Origin: Silicimonas sp.
GTDB lineage: Bacteria; Pseudomonadota; Alphaproteobacteria; Rhodobacterales; Rhodobacteraceae
Reading direction: 5' to 3'
Assembly (NCBI GenBank): GCA_013002465.1
Contig: JABDJO010000074.1
Location: 1-64,000, forward strand
Length of the DNA: 64,000 bases
Shown here: piece by piece, positions 62,458 through 64,000 of the stretch
Position numbering within the stretch: position 1 is the stretch's first letter
Layout: every line of letters begins with the position of its first letter
The notes under the pieces: model-generated
Databases searched by the model: none
What the model was told of the DNA's origin: nothing
The model's input: only the letters and a program-made list of their open reading frames with translations
Translations under genes and position numbers: made by a program

Positions 62458-63063
62458 CTAGTCGTCAAACTCCTGAACTTGAAACTGGTCATCGCTGTCG
62501 ATCTGAGGAACACGGTCGACGAATTGAACGGACCTGGAACGCGAAACGCGGTCCTGTTGATCTCTTTGCATCACGCGCACCACGCCGCTGACGTCGGTCA
62601 TGACACGGCGGTTCGTGCGTTCGCGGTCTTCGGTTGCAACTAACGGGAGGGCTTCGCCATAGGACAGGACGACGTCCAGTCGACTTTGGTCGATGCCTTT
62701 GGAAATCAGATACGCCGCCACCTGATCGGCCCGACGTTTGCCCAGATCGTCATTATAGACTTCTGAACCGGTCTTGTCGGTGTGGCCGTAAACGCGAATT
62801 TTTGCAAAAGGGTGGTCGATGATCCACTCGGCCTGTTGATCCAGCCGGGAGGTCGCTTCGGCATCCAGCATCTCCGCATCGAACGAAAAGTTCACAATAT
62901 AGGGAACTTCCGCTCTGAATTCGCGCGCAAGCACGCTGACTGCGGGAGGCTGTGGAACAGCCAAAGTCGCCTTGGTCCGCGACGTTTCGAAGTTGGCCGT
63001 TCCGCACCCTGCCAAAGCAAGGAGACAGATTGAGAGAGCCGGACCTATGGACGAACGAACCAT
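62458..63063 (-). CDS. OmpA-family peptidoglycan-binding lipoprotein
   Basis: The 201-residue product has a lipoprotein signal ending in LAGC (lipidated Cys20). After a linker comes an OmpA C-terminal domain (NFSFDAEMLDAEATSRLDQQAEWIIDHP, VYGHTDKTGSEVYNDDLGKRRADQVAAYLISKGI, LSYGEALPLVATEDRERTNRRV) that binds the peptidoglycan diaminopimelate. It would link the outer membrane to the cell wall. The C-terminal tail is Arg/Asp-rich. Two earlier in-frame starts (63081, 63069) exist; 63063 gives the best lipoprotein signal. Confidence 0.88.
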   Translation of the reverse strand: MVRSSIGPALSICLLALAGCGTANFETSRTKATLAVPQPPAVSVLAREFRAEVPYIVNFSFDAEMLDAEATSRLDQQAEWIIDHPFAKIRVYGHTDKTGSEVYNDDLGKRRADQVAAYLISKGIDQSRLDVVLSYGEALPLVATEDRERTNRRVMTDVSGVVRVMQRDQQDRVSRSRSVQFVDRVPQIDSDDQFQVQEFDD

Positions 63064-63333
63064 CGCCACACCATTCACCATTTACACACTACACACACGA
63101 GGCCGGGACACATTGGCCTCGGAGACATTTTTAGGACAAAATTGTGGCGAGAGTTTGGCGCGTCAGAGCGATAATGTCGCCGATACTAGGACAATCCAAG
63201 GCGATTAGCTGGCGATTGTCGATGTCAAAGACCTAATCGCAGGATTTTTGGTAAATGACCCGACTGAATTTGGGCAGGATTGGGGCGTAAGACCTCGAAT
63301 CGGACAAGAATGTGGCACCCTGAGCAAAAGGAA
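63064..63333. other. Intergenic region between ompA-like gene and leuA terminator
   Basis: This 270-base stretch holds no gene. It contains a CGAGGCC/GGCCTCG hairpin near 63099-63122 followed by GGAGACATTTTTAGG, and two related boxes, GGACAAAATTGTGGCG near 63134 and GGACAAGAATGTGGCA near 63302. A promoter for the OmpA-like gene is expected here. Confidence 0.5.
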
Positions 63334-63359
63334 TGCCGCAGAAGGAACCTTCTGCGGCA
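63326..63359 (-). terminator. leuA intrinsic terminator
   Basis: TGCCGCAGAAGG and CCTTCTGCGGCA form a perfect 12-base inverted repeat around the central AA, nine bases downstream of the leuA stop. On the minus strand it is followed by ATTCCTTTTGC, a moderate T-tract. This is the clearest terminator in the window. Confidence 0.8.
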
Positions 63360-63368
63360 CTCCTGGTG

Positions 63369-64000
63369 TTAACCGGCGTCCTTATAACTGACGGTTTTCA
63401 CATCGGCGTCCGGATCGGATTTCTCGCGCCGCACCAGAAGCCTGTTCAAGGCGTTCACATAGGCCTTGGCGCTGGCGACCACTGTGTCGGTGTCTGCGGA
63501 TTCCCCAGTGGCAATCCGCCCCTCTTCCTCCATCCGCACGCTGACGGTGGCTTGAGCATCCGTGCCTTCGGTTACGGCGTGGACCTGATAGAGTTGCAGA
63601 TGTGCGTTGTGGGGAAAGAGTTCCTTCACCGCATTGAAAGCCGCATCCACTGGCCCGTCGCCTTTTGCGGTAGCGCGCTGTTCCTTGCCGTCGATCTCAA
63701 GAATGATGTCAGCGGACTGGGGCGCTTCGGTGCCGCAGATCACGCGCAGGAACTTGACCTTGATGCGGTCGTGAACCTCGCCGGTTTCCTGATCCCGCAT
63801 CAGTGCGATCAGATCGTCCTCGAACACCTCTTTCTTGCGGTCGGCAAGGGCTTTGAAGCGCACGAAGACGTCTTTCAACTGGTTATCGCCCAACTCGTAA
63901 CCCAGTTCTTTCAGCTTGGAGCGCAGCGCAGCACGGCCCGAATGCTTGCCCATGACGATATTCGTCTCGGTCAGGCCGACGTCTTCGGGGCGCATGATCT
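63369..64000 (-). CDS. leuA: 2-isopropylmalate synthase LeuA, C-terminal part (5' end outside window)
   Basis: The last 210 codons of leuA are present; the sequence runs off the right edge in frame. The visible part has the end of the catalytic barrel (PEDVGLTETNIVMGKHSGRAALRSKLKELG), the linker subdomains and the C-terminal LeuA regulatory dimer domain (GDGPVDAAFNAVKELFP, YQVHAVTEGTDAQATVSVRMEEEGRIATGESADTDTVVASAKAYVNALNRLL), where leucine feedback inhibition acts. The enzyme condenses acetyl-CoA with 2-ketoisovalerate. The LeuA dimer domain also occurs in citramalate synthase, but this sequence fits LeuA best. Confidence 0.9.
   Translation of the reverse strand, partial: IMRPEDVGLTETNIVMGKHSGRAALRSKLKELGYELGDNQLKDVFVRFKALADRKKEVFEDDLIALMRDQETGEVHDRIKVKFLRVICGTEAPQSADIILEIDGKEQRATAKGDGPVDAAFNAVKELFPHNAHLQLYQVHAVTEGTDAQATVSVRMEEEGRIATGESADTDTVVASAKAYVNALNRLLVRREKSDPDADVKTVSYKDAG

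Noticed and set aside
1-64000. CRISPR arrays, insertion sequences, tRNA or prophage genes
   Set aside because: No regularly spaced repeats, transposase or integrase motifs, cloverleaf-like sequences or phage structural genes were seen on either strand.

Overview
The window is about 64 kb of GC-rich chromosomal DNA from an alphaproteobacterium, almost certainly a Rhodobacteraceae member (Roseobacter-type). The evidence is the combination of lineage-typical families (DUF1489, DUF1674, DUF3035, the TIGR02186 membrane protein beside a TauE/SafE permease, CarD beside fdxA and a SUV3-like helicase), short HisG with HisZ, a B12-dependent class II ribonucleotide reductase, a Hint-domain protein, and two copies of a short palindromic intergenic repeat. 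I see no prophage, integrase, transposase, CRISPR array, rRNA or tRNA.

Layout. 1-7.6 kb: a myo-inositol catabolic locus. iolD, iolC, iolB and a class II aldolase are on the minus strand, with an IolG-like dehydrogenase and an IolE-like dehydratase divergent from them. A LacI-family regulator follows, with two copies of a perfect palindrome: one in the divergent promoter and one in front of the regulator gene. 7.7-10.5 kb: an SLC13-type transporter, a GNAT acetyltransferase and a 59-residue DUF1674 (SDHAF4-like) gene. 10.5-19 kb: rsmB, a heparinase-like gene, purH, lspA, a DUF3035 lipoprotein, and an M16 peptidase pair with one active and one inactive partner. 19-25 kb (minus strand): TauE permease, TIGR02186 protein, SUV3-like helicase, S4 RNA-binding protein, fdxA and carD. 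25.5-31 kb: a BMP-type purine/nucleoside ABC importer operon with a LysE exporter inserted between its permeases. 31-36 kb: rimI, tsaB, GFA, Nfu, UspA, an ornithine cyclodeaminase homologue, a decayed membrane-protein pseudogene, ilvE and slyX. 36.5-40.3 kb: hisS-hisZ-hisG and DUF1489. 40.4-45 kb: nrdJ, a Hint protein and an unknown protein.

45-58 kb is the most unusual region. A DeoR regulator and an IMPase-family phosphatase diverge from a tightly coupled operon. The operon holds a ProX-like binding protein, a ProV-like ATPase, a double-domain ProW permease, a choline-kinase-like protein, two adjacent dimethylglycine/sarcosine-dehydrogenase-like flavoproteins with folate-binding GcvT domains, and a second choline-kinase-like protein. 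It reads as an import and stepwise N-demethylation pathway for a methylated amine that probably carries a hydroxyl group. I cannot match it to a named pathway. Convergent to it is a cytoplasmic protein resembling reductive dehalogenases, followed by an aldo/keto reductase.

60-64 kb: a TPR protein, SCP2 protein, alpha/beta hydrolase, Cys-rich small protein, OmpA-family lipoprotein, and the 3' part of leuA running off the right edge with a clear terminator. Most genes are packed with ATGA or TGATG overlaps, so translational coupling is common here. Protein identities come from reading the translations against remembered family features. No database search was run.
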